A stretch of DNA of 64,000 nucleotides from Phyllobacterium lublinensis (GTDB lineage: Bacteria > Pseudomonadota > Alphaproteobacteria > Rhizobiales > Rhizobiaceae), in contig NZ_JAIUDQ010000020.1 of NCBI RefSeq assembly GCF_020164435.1, forward strand, positions 22,033-86,032. The letters run 5' to 3'. Below are positions 51,184 through 59,869 of this stretch, piece by piece. Numbering within the stretch: the stretch's first letter is position 1; each line of letters opens with the position of its first letter. The notes under the pieces were generated by a model. That model was not told where the DNA came from, did not search any database, and saw nothing but the letters and a program-made list of their open reading frames with translations. The position numbers and the translations under genes were made by a program.

Positions 51184-52206
51184 CTATTTGCAAAGATCGG
51201 CTTTGGATCCTTCGGTGTTCGGTCCGGCGAGGCAATAGAGCGTCGACATGTCTGCGGCGGAGCGGGTGCTCTGCGGGTTGGGCTCGGATGCATCGCCGCT
51301 CGTGGGCCTGTTCAATTCGCAATCCGCTCGAAGCAGGCACATGACAGGAATGCGAGCCATGGCGACAGCCGCCTGGAACATGCCCTCCTGGCCTGCAAAA
51401 TTGCCGGCATTGCGCACGCGATACCATTGATGGGTGCGTGATATACGGAAGAAGGCGCGGGGATTGGACAGAATCGCCAATCTTGAGGCCAGACTGTTGT
51501 CCGCAAACAGATCCACGACTTGTCCGTCATACGGCTCCGCCAGACGCCGATTGTTCGAAACAAATGTCGAGTTGAACGTGATGGCGGCCGTACAGGGAAA
51601 CGCCGCCGCCATGTGGCGGGCAAGCCCTCCGCCGAGACCATGACCAACCGCGAAGTACTCCACCGGCAACCCTTCCGGATTGGACTGGGCCGCCTTCCTG
51701 ATTTTTGCAAACTCCTTGCGCGCCGTACGATACTGGTCCCAAGGGTTGATCATCTGCGTGAAATAGGTGTTCTCACTGATGATGTCGGTCAGATTGGAGG
51801 CACTGTCCTTGCCGCGGAAAACCAGCATCACCGACAGGCGGTCGGGACTATGACGGTAGTAAAGCTCGGCATACAGGCCGCCCGGCCTCACGATGGGTTC
51901 GCCTTGCTGAACCCAGCCGAAATATTCGGGGTCCAGCTTGAAGCGCTCGCGGGGTACGGGGCGGTAGACGTTTGAAGCATAGGCCGCGTAAACGCCGAAA
52001 TAATCGGAAATCAGCTCATTGTCGTAATCGGGAAAGTCCCGATAATTGCGCCAGAAACTCGGGATCATGGGCCGTATGCAACCGCCGGACTGACTGGCTG
52101 AAATACCAAGATCGTCCCGGTTGATCGTCACCCATGTGGCAAAGAATGCGTTGGCAGCTGCAACCAGTCCTATGAATAGAGCCAGCAGACCAAGTCTTCT
52201 GATCAT
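51184..52206 (-). CDS. class-3-lipase-like secreted or membrane-anchored protein lacking the nucleophile serine
   Basis: This 340-residue protein has an N-terminal hydrophobic segment (RRLGLLALFIGLVAAANAFFATW). Its core resembles lipase class 3: VMLVFRGKDSASNLTDII is the usual oxyanion region, and VEYFAVGHGLGGGLARHMAA takes the place of the nucleophile elbow G-H-S-L-G. The Ser is replaced by Gly at codon 51634-51636, so classic hydrolysis is not expected. It is convergent with btaAB, with a 17-bp gap. It may be an inactive lipid-binding relative, or it may use another residue. GGGG lies before the ATG at 52206. Confidence 0.7.
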   Translation of the reverse strand: MIRRLGLLALFIGLVAAANAFFATWVTINRDDLGISASQSGGCIRPMIPSFWRNYRDFPDYDNELISDYFGVYAAYASNVYRPVPRERFKLDPEYFGWVQQGEPIVRPGGLYAELYYRHSPDRLSVMLVFRGKDSASNLTDIISENTYFTQMINPWDQYRTARKEFAKIRKAAQSNPEGLPVEYFAVGHGLGGGLARHMAAAFPCTAAITFNSTFVSNNRRLAEPYDGQVVDLFADNSLASRLAILSNPRAFFRISRTHQWYRVRNAGNFAGQEGMFQAAVAMARIPVMCLLRADCELNRPTSGDASEPNPQSTRSAADMSTLYCLAGPNTEGSKADLCK

Positions 52207-52424
52207 TTTGTTTCCCCGCCCCAACCAGGTTTCAACGAGTAACATGGCTCCCGGCCACGCGCAGCCTATAAATTGACGCTGAGTTTGGCCAACTTGTCCG
52301 CGAAATCAAAGCTTGTATAGTTTGCCGGCCAGTCGGTGCGCCGATCGTGCCGACAAACCGGCTACACCGTCCCCGAGGATCACGATCTCCTGGGTACCTG
52401 CTGTCGTTAACAGGGAAGATTGTC

Positions 52425-52691
52425 ATGTGCCGCAACATCAAGACGCTATTCAACTTTGATCCCCCCGCTACCGAAGATGAAATCCATGCCTCTTCACTGC
52501 AGTTTGTGCGTAAACTCAGCGGCTTCAACAAGCCGTCGCAGGCCAATACCGAAGCATTCAACCTCGCGGTCGAGGAGGTTTCAAATGCGGCCCGACGCCT
52601 GCTCTTCTCGCTCCATACCCAGGCACCGGCACGCGACCGGGCCATCGAGGCCGACAAGGCGCGCGAACGTTCGCGGGCACGATTTGCGTGA
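52425..52691 (+). CDS. DUF2277 family protein, 88 residues
   Basis: This short cytosolic protein starts MCRNIKTLFNFDPPATEDEI, the diagnostic DUF2277 N-terminus. QFVRKLSGFNKPSQANTEAF and AVEEVSNAARRLL follow. The family is conserved across bacteria with no known function; the invariant Cys2 and Asn4 are present. CAGGGAAG precedes the ATG. It is transcribed away from the lipase-like gene. Confidence 0.85.
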   Translation: MCRNIKTLFNFDPPATEDEIHASSLQFVRKLSGFNKPSQANTEAFNLAVEEVSNAARRLLFSLHTQAPARDRAIEADKARERSRARFA

Positions 52692-52827
52692 TACCTTCGT
52701 TGCCTGCAGGACATCGGGGATCGGCCTCAGCTGCCCCCGATGCGCGGGTCGCGATCCGACGCCCTTCCAATAAAAGCAGCGGCAAAATCGAAGTCGATGC
52801 ACATTGAAGTACTTTTTGTTAAGCATA

Positions 52828-52848
52828 ATGACACATCACTGGTGTCAT
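52828..52848. promoter_or_regulatory. inverted repeat before the GH25 lysozyme gene
   Basis: ATGACAC and GTGTCAT are perfect 7-bp arms around a 7-bp spacer, centred about 52 bp upstream of the ATG. A TTGAAG and a CATAAT lie just upstream but only 14 bp apart. It is a plausible operator; the regulator is unknown. Confidence 0.4.
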
Positions 52849-52889
52849 ACTAGACGCTCCCGCCACGATTCGAATACGGACCGACATTG

Positions 52890-53708
52890 ATGAAAAGACT
52901 TGCAGCAGGCCTGCTGACCCTTCTTGTGACCGGCTGCACGACAGTTGACTACGATTTCTCGGAAGCAAAGCGCCCCACCGCCGTCCAGCAAATCGCCTCG
53001 CCGTCCGGCAGGGTAAGCGCACCGCGCTTTGGTGATCGCGATCCGCATGAGTGGAATGGCAAGACACCCTGGGCCTATCCGGTCCACGGAACCGACATTT
53101 CCAAATACCAGTCCAGGATTGATTGGCAGACTGTCCGCGAAAGCCGCATCTCCTTTGTCTTCATCAAGGCGACGGAAGGCGGTGATCGGGTTGATGACCG
53201 CCTTGACGCGAACTGGGCCGGGGCTCGTTCTGCGGGCATCCCTCGCGGTGCCTATCATTTCTACTATTTCTGCCGGACTGCCAAGGATCAGGCACGCTGG
53301 TTCATTCGCAACGTACCCAAGGATCCGGATGCACTGCCTCCTGTGCTCGACATGGAATGGAATGCGGCGTCGCCCACATGCAAGCTCAGGCCCAATGCCG
53401 CGATTGTCCGCAGCGAGATGCGCACGTTCCTCGACATCGTCGAACGCCACTATGGCAAACGTCCCATCATTTATACGACGGTCGATTTCTTCGACGACAA
53501 TGATCTGAGACAGTTTGTCGGTTATCCATTCTGGCTGCGCTCCACGGCGGGCCATCCGGATGAGAAATACGGACCGCATCCCTGGACCTTCTGGCAATAT
53601 ACCGGAACCGGATCCATTCCCGGAATTCGCGGTGACGCGGATATCAATGTTTTTGCGGGCAGTGAAAGCGCCTGGAAACAGTGGCTGGTGCGCAACAAGG
53701 CTCGATAA
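52890..53708 (+). CDS. GH25 (Chalaropsis-type) lysozyme lipoprotein
   Basis: This 272-residue muramidase is anchored as a lipoprotein (MKRLAAGLLTLLVTGCTT, lipobox VTGC). The GH25 domain covers about residues 65-270: VHGTDISKYQSRIDW carries the first Asp, FVFIKATEGG the second acidic pair, and PPVLDMEWN the catalytic Asp-x-Glu. FWQYTGTGSIPGIRGDADINVF closes the barrel. It hydrolyses the MurNAc-GlcNAc bond. The ATG at 52890 is preferred to the TTG codon just before it. Confidence 0.9.
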   Translation: MKRLAAGLLTLLVTGCTTVDYDFSEAKRPTAVQQIASPSGRVSAPRFGDRDPHEWNGKTPWAYPVHGTDISKYQSRIDWQTVRESRISFVFIKATEGGDRVDDRLDANWAGARSAGIPRGAYHFYYFCRTAKDQARWFIRNVPKDPDALPPVLDMEWNAASPTCKLRPNAAIVRSEMRTFLDIVERHYGKRPIIYTTVDFFDDNDLRQFVGYPFWLRSTAGHPDEKYGPHPWTFWQYTGTGSIPGIRGDADINVFAGSESAWKQWLVRNKAR

Positions 53709-53823
53709 AGCTTCTTCTTGGTCCTTCCTCGCAATTCTTTGTCTTCACGCCGTCGGTATAATCGTGCATTAGCAGCACGTGTCCGCGCAGCAAGTCTGCG
53801 CCTGTTGCCAATGAGATCTCTTG

Positions 53824-55038
53824 ATGAACAAACTATCGATTGCCCTAGCTGCCAGCCTTCTGGTTTTGTCGAGCGCTGCCAATGCCCTTGACCAGGTAGC
53901 ATCGCCCCAGTCGGCAATCGCCAAGCCGGCCTGTGGCGGTGAATTGGAACCATGGTTCAACGGCCTCATCAACGAAGCAAAGGCGTCAGGCGTTACCGAC
54001 AGGGGAATCAGCGAACTGTTCAAGGCGTCGATGGACGACAAGGTCCTGGAACGCGATCGCGCCCAGGGTGTGTTCAGTCAGACTTTCCTGACCTTTTCCT
54101 CGCGGATGGTTTCCGATTATCGGTTGAAGCAGGGTGCGGCCAATCTGAAAAAATATGCAGATGTGTTTGCAAGGGCCGAGGCGGAATTCGGCGTGCCAGG
54201 ACCGGTAATCGCCGCCTTCTGGGGCCTGGAAACGGATTTCGGGGCTGTCCAGGGTGATTTCGACACGCTCAACGCCCTATTGACACTGTCGTTCGATTGC
54301 CGGCGGCCCGAGCTCTTCCGCCCCCAGCTGATTGCCCTCCTGAAGCTTTTCGACAATGGCGTCGTGGATGCCAAGACAACCGGCGCCTGGGCCGGTGAAA
54401 TTGGCCAGATGCAGATGCTGCCAACCGACTATCTTGAGCGTGGCGTCGATGGTGACGGCGACGAAAAGGTCGACCTGAAGCACAGCGCTCCCGATGCCAT
54501 CATGACCGCCGCGCGCGTGATGCGCGATCTTGGCTGGCGCAAGGGCGAGCCTTGGCTCGAAGAAGTCAAGCTGACGCGCGAACTGCCTTGGGAAAATGCT
54601 ATTCGCACCAATCGCCTGCCCCACTCGAAGTGGGCAGAGTGGGGTGTAACGGGCATGAAGGGACCGCTCGGTCCAGATGACGGCAATGCGTCACTGCTTC
54701 TTCCCATGGGCCGCAAGGGACCAGCTTTCCTGTCCTATGCGAATTTCGATGTGTTCGTCGAATGGAACAAGTCGATCATCTATGCGACGACTGCTGCCTA
54801 TTTCGCCACGCGCCTGGCTGGCGCTGGTCCCCTGGAGCCGACAAATCCAGAGCCCGGCCTCAATCCGGACCAGATGAAGGAACTGCAGAACAAGCTTGCG
54901 GCACGCGGCCACGACATGGGGCCAAAGATCGATGGCGTGTTCGGTATCCTCACCCGGGATGCGGTGCGCGAGGAACAGATGCGCCTGGGCCTGCCGGCCG
55001 ATTCCTGGCCGACACCGGAGCTTCTGGGCAAGCTCTAA
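53824..55038 (+). CDS. lytic murein transglycosylase, MltB family (SLT_2) with PG-binding domain
   Basis: This 404-residue periplasmic enzyme has signal peptide MNKLSIALAASLLVLSSAANA, an SLT_2 domain (about residues 35-330) and a C-terminal PG_binding_1 domain (about 345-400, LQNKLAARGHDMGPKIDGVFG). The catalytic Glu is in AAFWGLETDFGAVQGDF, and GEIGQMQMLPTDYLERGVDGDGD is the MltB signature. It makes 1,6-anhydro-muropeptides that AmpD-like enzymes recycle. It starts 115 bp after the GH25 gene and may be cotranscribed with it. Confidence 0.93.
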   Translation: MNKLSIALAASLLVLSSAANALDQVASPQSAIAKPACGGELEPWFNGLINEAKASGVTDRGISELFKASMDDKVLERDRAQGVFSQTFLTFSSRMVSDYRLKQGAANLKKYADVFARAEAEFGVPGPVIAAFWGLETDFGAVQGDFDTLNALLTLSFDCRRPELFRPQLIALLKLFDNGVVDAKTTGAWAGEIGQMQMLPTDYLERGVDGDGDEKVDLKHSAPDAIMTAARVMRDLGWRKGEPWLEEVKLTRELPWENAIRTNRLPHSKWAEWGVTGMKGPLGPDDGNASLLLPMGRKGPAFLSYANFDVFVEWNKSIIYATTAAYFATRLAGAGPLEPTNPEPGLNPDQMKELQNKLAARGHDMGPKIDGVFGILTRDAVREEQMRLGLPADSWPTPELLGKL

Positions 55039-55107
55039 AGCCTTTCAGGCTGAGTTGGAAGCAGTTCTGATTCACGGATGGCGACACAGTCCACGCGAAA
55101 GGTGGCT

Positions 55108-56355
55108 CTAAAGCTCGGCGGGCGCCATTGTTTCAAGGGTTGCGAAACCTTCTGGCCGTTCGCCAGCATCAAATGGCGTGTCAATCTCAACGAACGTATC
55201 CGGATAGAAACCGTTGAATCGAGTCCGCAGCGACAGCGAATAGGCGCCGATATGGCCGATTTCGATCCAATCGCCCGTATCGATGGTTTCGGGTAACCAG
55301 AACGGGCGCGACAGAATATCGACAGAGTCGCAGGTTGCCCCGCAAACCTTGAACGGGACTATTTCCTTCGGATTGCCGTTGCGGTGCTTTTTTGCTGGAT
55401 CGGGAATGAAGCGGGCGGGCAAGGTGATCTTGCCGGTCCAAGAGTCCGAAAGCGAAGCCCATATGCCATCGTTGATATAAAGCCGCCTGCCCTTGCGCAG
55501 CAAGACGCGGACGATGAGTGAAAAAGCACGCGCGACGATCACCCGGCCGGGCTCCGCAACAAGAGGAAGATCTTCGAAACCGTATTCCTTGATATCACCG
55601 CGCAGCCGCGACATGAGCTGACCAAGCGAAGGCATCTCGACGTGTTTGCGTTTGGGGTCATGGCCGTATTCCGCCGGGAATCCGCCACCCACGTCAAGGC
55701 CGGCAAGCGGCACCCCTGCCCGGTTGCGCACCCAGTCCGCCGAACTCAAGGCACGTTCATAGGTGTCGGGATCCTCGATCTGACTGCCGACATGGAAGCA
55801 CAGGCCGACCATGTAGCCGATCCTGTGGGCACGTTGCAGAAGCTCGACGGCATGCGCCGGCGCCGCGCCGAACTTCTTGGACAATTCGTAGGCCGCATGA
55901 CCTTTCGTCTGCAGGCGCACATAAAGGGTGATGCTGCCCGGATCGATATCCAGGGCCCGCACGATGCGCGTCACCTTGGCAATTTCGTCCTCGTGATCAA
56001 CGGCCAGGACCCGGATGCCATAGCTTTCGAGTGCCAGGCGAATGTCCGACTGGGCCTTGATCGGATGCATGTAGAGCATGTGCGCATCGGGCGCGACCTT
56101 GCGTACCGCAGCAAACTCTCCGGGGGATGCCACGTCGAACGTATTGATGCCATTTCGCGCCAGCGTCTCAAGCACGAGATCTTCACCGTTTGTCTTCACG
56201 GCATAGGCTGTCTCGCCCGGAAACATCTTCATGAACTGATGCGCATCTTCAACCAACACGTGTGGCCGAAAGCAGTAAACGGGTTGATCCGGTCGCAGGG
56301 TAAGCGCTGCTTCGCGGGCGGAGGCGAATCGTTGCATTGTTTTGTTCTGCGTCAT
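55108..56355 (-). CDS. type III PLP-dependent decarboxylase (ornithine/lysine decarboxylase-like)
   Basis: This 415-residue alanine-racemase-fold decarboxylase likely makes putrescine and/or cadaverine. The PLP lysine is Lys54 in YAVKTNGEDLVLETL. HVGSQIEDPDTYERAL and VAEPGRVIVARAFSL (phosphate site) follow. KVCGATCDSVDILSRPF carries the second-subunit active-site Cys and the substrate-selecting Asp. It matches the short bacterial ODC/LDC group of alphaproteobacteria, not diaminopimelate decarboxylase. Monocistronic, divergent from the DMT exporter. Confidence 0.88.
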   Translation of the reverse strand: MTQNKTMQRFASAREAALTLRPDQPVYCFRPHVLVEDAHQFMKMFPGETAYAVKTNGEDLVLETLARNGINTFDVASPGEFAAVRKVAPDAHMLYMHPIKAQSDIRLALESYGIRVLAVDHEDEIAKVTRIVRALDIDPGSITLYVRLQTKGHAAYELSKKFGAAPAHAVELLQRAHRIGYMVGLCFHVGSQIEDPDTYERALSSADWVRNRAGVPLAGLDVGGGFPAEYGHDPKRKHVEMPSLGQLMSRLRGDIKEYGFEDLPLVAEPGRVIVARAFSLIVRVLLRKGRRLYINDGIWASLSDSWTGKITLPARFIPDPAKKHRNGNPKEIVPFKVCGATCDSVDILSRPFWLPETIDTGDWIEIGHIGAYSLSLRTRFNGFYPDTFVEIDTPFDAGERPEGFATLETMAPAEL

Positions 56356-56477
56356 GCAAAACTCTTATCAAGGACAGGTGACAGACGAAAGTCCGTTTCT
56401 TGCAGCCGGATTCGGGTGGTTTTATACCATTGCGCCGATAGAATTTTCATCGACAGCACTCTTCGAAAGGAAATTAC

Positions 56478-57416
56478 GTGTCCACAGCGCAAACGACATC
56501 GCCAAACCCACTCACCATGACCGGCTTTGCGTGGGCGCAATTGTTCCTCCTCGGTGCAATCTGGGGTGGGTCGTTCTTCTTTGCGCGTGTCGCCGTACAG
56601 GTTGTTCCCCCGCTGACCCTGGTTCTTTTTCGAGTCGCGATCGCAGCGCTGGCGCTGCATATTTATCTGCTTGGCCGCGGCATCCGGTTCTGGGACTATC
56701 AAGACCATGCGATGGAATTCGCCGGCCTTGGGCTGCTGATGAATGTCATCCCTTTTTCCCTGCTTTTCATCGGCCAGACAGTTCTTGGCGCGGGTGTCGA
56801 GTCAATCCTGAATGCTACAACACCAATCTGGACCGTTGTGGTCGCCGCGATATTCACGGTCGACGAAAGGGTTACCTTCAACAAGGTCGGCGGCATTCTC
56901 CTCGGAATTTCGGGGCTGGTCGTCATGATCGGCCCGGGTGTCCTCACCGGGCTGGGCGGCCCGCTCTGGGCTGAATTGGCTGTGCTGGCGGCAACACTGT
57001 CCTACGCCTTTGCCGGCATTCTGGCAAAGCGCTTCAAGGGAGTCCCCCCTACCGTGACGTCGACCGGTCAGATGACCGCGTCCACGCTCATCATGATTCC
57101 GGTGGTGCTTGCCTATGACGGTGTTCCAGCCGTCACGAGCATCGATACGAGTGTCTGGCTGGCCATCCTCGGCCTCGGTCTCCTGTCGACCGCCTTCGCC
57201 TATATCCTCTATTTCTCGATCGTCCGCACGGCCGGTGCAACCAACGCGTCGCTCGTCACTTTGATCGTCCCGGTAAGCGCCATACTTCTTGGAACAATTT
57301 TTCTCGGCGAACGCCTTGCGGCGCATGACTTTATGGGCATGGCACTGATCGCCTTCGGCCTGATAATCATTGACGGGAGACTTGCAAATGCCTGGTTGCA
57401 ACGGCAAAAAGCATAA
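56478..57416 (+). CDS. DMT superfamily (EamA) transporter
   Basis: This 312-residue inner-membrane protein has about ten spans in two EamA repeats: GFAWAQLFLLGAIWGGSFFFARVAV opens the first, and LGGPLWAELAVLAATLSYAFAGILAKRF the second. It ends in a short basic tail. Substrates of such exporters are usually amino acids or metabolites; none can be assigned. The start is GTG at 56478 with AAGGAAATTAC before it. Confidence 0.88.
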   Translation: MSTAQTTSPNPLTMTGFAWAQLFLLGAIWGGSFFFARVAVQVVPPLTLVLFRVAIAALALHIYLLGRGIRFWDYQDHAMEFAGLGLLMNVIPFSLLFIGQTVLGAGVESILNATTPIWTVVVAAIFTVDERVTFNKVGGILLGISGLVVMIGPGVLTGLGGPLWAELAVLAATLSYAFAGILAKRFKGVPPTVTSTGQMTASTLIMIPVVLAYDGVPAVTSIDTSVWLAILGLGLLSTAFAYILYFSIVRTAGATNASLVTLIVPVSAILLGTIFLGERLAAHDFMGMALIAFGLIIIDGRLANAWLQRQKA

Positions 57417-57722
57417 AGTTTTCAATAAAAAGCCTTAGCCACAATTCTAGATCAGGCAAGCTCAATTCCGGCAGAATTGTGGCGAACCTAAATCTAGCTA
57501 TTCTGGATGGGCTACTTTTGTGCAGTGCAAAAATTTACCTGCTTCCTGAACATTTTATCGTGATTTTAGAATTTTTTTGCTACAATAAATCCGTTTCATT
57601 TCAAAAACTTATGGTTCCAAAGCAAAAAATTTCTACTCCCATTGTCACGGATCGGTAATAATTAGGCTTTTTCTGTGGCAATTTTGCGCTATGCTAAATC
57701 GGTTAACTGCAGGAGACAAACG
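57417..57722. other. AT-rich intergenic region with an 11-bp inverted repeat and a recurrent motif
   Basis: No gene of normal size is visible in these 306 bp. GCCACAATTCT (57438-57448) and AGAATTGTGGC (57473-57483) form perfect arms with a 24-base loop just after the DMT gene; this may act as a 3'-end structure. The right arm runs into TTGTGGCGAACCT (57477-57489), which also occurs at 15066-15078 upstream of bamD. TATGCTAAAT at about 57692 is a candidate -10 for the 28-residue gene. Confidence 0.45.
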
Positions 57723-57809
57723 ATGGGACTAACTCGATCGATGAATGTCCTTATGATCTGTGCAGCGTTCGCATTTATTGGTGCAATGGTCGTAGGACTT
57801 ATCCCCTGA
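57723..57809 (+). CDS. 28-residue single-span membrane peptide
   Basis: ATG at 57723 is preceded by AGGAGACAAACG, a very good ribosome-binding site, in an otherwise gene-free stretch. The peptide (MGLTRSMNVLMICAAFAFIG, ending AMVVGLIP) has a basic N-terminus and one membrane span that fills the rest of the chain. Proline ends the helix. It is too short for default gene finders. Function unknown; comparable miniature membrane proteins often modulate larger membrane complexes (inference). Confidence 0.6.
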   Translation: MGLTRSMNVLMICAAFAFIGAMVVGLIP

Positions 57810-57869
57810 CATAAATTATGAACGCTACGGAGATGGTCTCAGACCGTTATCAGAATGAAACAAAGATGG

Positions 57870-57898
57870 AACGGTCCGGTTAAAGCAACCGGGCCGTT
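57870..57898. terminator. bidirectional terminator between the 28-residue gene and metF
   Basis: AACGGTCCGGTT and AACCGGGCCGTT form a 12-bp stem with one T-G pair and a 5-base loop. It lies between the convergent small gene and metF. The T tails are short (TTTCCC on plus), so efficiency is uncertain. Confidence 0.6.
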
Positions 57899-57918
57899 TC
57901 CCATTCTATGGTAGCCTG

Positions 57919-58848
57919 TCAGGCGGCAGCGCCGGCGAAGTTGGGCTCTAACGCATTGCCGCCGGGGCGAACGCCTATCAGGTGACAGATCGCGAATGCA
58001 AGATCGGCCCGGTTCATCGTATAAAAGTGAAAATCCTGGATCCCGCGTTCGACCAGATCCAGCACCTGCTCGGCAGCGACTGCCGCTGCAACCAGCGCGT
58101 GGGTCTGCGGATCATTGTCCAATCCATCAAATCGCTCAGTAAGCCAATTCGGGATGTGCGTTCCTGCCTTGGAGCAGAAATTGGTAACCTGATTGAAATT
58201 GTGGATCGGCAGAATGCCCGGCAGGATCGGAATATAGATACCTGCACGGCGAACCTTCTCGACATAGCGCTCGTAAAGGTCGTTTTCGAAGAAAAACTGC
58301 GTGATCGCCCTTGTGGCACCATTGTCGACCTTACGCTTCAGCATGTCGATGTCGGTGGCGAAGTCCGGGCTTTCCGGATGCTTCTCCGGATAGGCCGAGA
58401 CGGAAATGTCGAAGTCAGCGAATGCCTTCAACCCTGCGACCAGGTCCGCACCATTCTCATAGCCACCTGGAGTGGGCTTGTAATGGGCACCGACACCGCT
58501 GGCGGGATCGCCACGCAGCGCCACAAAGCGCTTGACGCCCATCGCCGCAAATTCCCGTACGACCGTATCGACTTCTTCTTTCGTCGCATCCACGCAGGTC
58601 AGATGTGCCGCCGCATTGACGTCCGTTTCGTTGAGGATACGTTTGATCGTGCGGGCGGTGCGCTCACGGGTCGATCCGCCTGCTCCATAGGTTACCGACA
58701 CAAATTCAGGATGGAGGGGTGCAAGACGAGTCACCGTCTCCCAAAGACGCTCCTCCATGACCTCGGTCTTGGGTGGAAAGAACTCGAATGAAACTCGAAT
58801 ATTGGCGCCCAGATCGGGACGGCGGGACTGGCGGAAAAAACTCATCAT
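57919..58848 (-). CDS. metF: methylenetetrahydrofolate reductase MetF
   Basis: This 309-residue flavoprotein makes 5-methyl-THF for methionine synthesis. VSFEFFPPKTEVMEERLWE carries the catalytic Glu, FVSVTYGAGGSTRERTARTI the FAD/folate loop, and HLTCVDATKEEVD, FVALRGDPASG and ITQFFFENDLYERYV the barrel strands. The ATG at 58848 overlaps the TGA of the upstream regulator gene (ATGA) and has GGAGAG before it; a second ATG follows immediately. Confidence 0.96.
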   Translation of the reverse strand: MMSFFRQSRRPDLGANIRVSFEFFPPKTEVMEERLWETVTRLAPLHPEFVSVTYGAGGSTRERTARTIKRILNETDVNAAAHLTCVDATKEEVDTVVREFAAMGVKRFVALRGDPASGVGAHYKPTPGGYENGADLVAGLKAFADFDISVSAYPEKHPESPDFATDIDMLKRKVDNGATRAITQFFFENDLYERYVEKVRRAGIYIPILPGILPIHNFNQVTNFCSKAGTHIPNWLTERFDGLDNDPQTHALVAAAVAAEQVLDLVERGIQDFHFYTMNRADLAFAICHLIGVRPGGNALEPNFAGAAA

Positions 58849-59852
58849 ACACTCTCCGTGATGCGGGAGGTTAAAGTCGGATCGGCGATCAGCAGGCGTG
58901 GGTCGCGTGCCAGCCACAATTTGACGGTCAGTTTATCCTTGCCTTTCGGCTCGAGCTGAATGCTGTCTTCAAGCATCAGACCTGCTTCCGTGAGCCATTC
59001 GCGCATCTGCTCGTCGGTAAAGCCCAGACGCACATGTGCATGGTTGTCACGCAAGAATTCCAGTTCGTGTGGTGCGAAGTCAACGATCAACATGCGCCCA
59101 CCGGCGCGCATTGCACGTGCCGCCTCACGAATGGCGTCTGCGGGATTATCGAGGAAATGCAGTACCTGATGAATGGTCACCAGATCGAAGGCCTCGCGAT
59201 CCACCGGCAGGGAGTACACGTCGCCATGGCGAACCTGGGCATTGGTGATGCCGTCCCTGTCGAGGTTCGACCGGGCAATCGTCAGCATGTCGCGATTGAT
59301 GTCGATGCCAACGCCGCGCACGTAAAGCGGAGAGAAGAGCTCCAGCAGGCGGCCTGTACCCGTACCGACATCAAGCATAGCCTGGAATGGCTTGTGTCCG
59401 ACAATTTTCAGAAGAGCATCTTCAACGGCACCGTCCGGCACATGCAGCGAGCGGATGGCATCCCAGCTGCTGGCATTGGCGCTGAAATAGGCGGCGGCGC
59501 GTTCGCGGCGCTGCAATTTTACCGATGAGAGGCGTTCGAGATCGCGCTCGAGTAGCGGATCGGAACTGTCGAGACGCTCCAGCAGGGACCGCGCGATATC
59601 GCCGACGATGAGGGAATCGGCCAGGCGGAAATAGGCCCACGATCCCTCCTGATACCGGTTGATCAGGCTTGCTTCAAACAGCAGCTTGAGGTGGCGGGAG
59701 ACGCGCGGCTGTGACTGACCAAGGATTGATGTAAGGTCGGAAACTGTCAGATCGCCGCGGGACAACAGCGCGAGGATGCGCAGCCGACTGGGTTCGGCCG
59801 CAGCCTTGAGCGTATCGACCATCAGATCAAGATTGAGATCACGCTTGTCCAT
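58845..59852 (-). CDS. ArsR-type regulator fused to a SAM-dependent methyltransferase domain (SahR-like)
   Basis: This 335-residue protein has an ArsR winged helix (about residues 5-90: DTLKAAAEPSRLRILALLSRGDLTVSDLTSILGQSQPRVSRHLKLL) and a complete class I methyltransferase fold (about 130-300: AMLDVGTGTGRLLELFSPLYVRGVGIDIN, ending ELEPKGKDKLTVKLWLARDP). Its operonic link to metF and the operator 18 bp upstream point to control of the methionine cycle, probably by sensing SAM or S-adenosylhomocysteine in the methyltransferase pocket (inference). AAGGTG precedes the ATG at 59852. Confidence 0.88.
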   Translation of the reverse strand: MDKRDLNLDLMVDTLKAAAEPSRLRILALLSRGDLTVSDLTSILGQSQPRVSRHLKLLFEASLINRYQEGSWAYFRLADSLIVGDIARSLLERLDSSDPLLERDLERLSSVKLQRRERAAAYFSANASSWDAIRSLHVPDGAVEDALLKIVGHKPFQAMLDVGTGTGRLLELFSPLYVRGVGIDINRDMLTIARSNLDRDGITNAQVRHGDVYSLPVDREAFDLVTIHQVLHFLDNPADAIREAARAMRAGGRMLIVDFAPHELEFLRDNHAHVRLGFTDEQMREWLTEAGLMLEDSIQLEPKGKDKLTVKLWLARDPRLLIADPTLTSRITESV

Positions 59853-59869
59853 CACATCACCTTCAAAAG

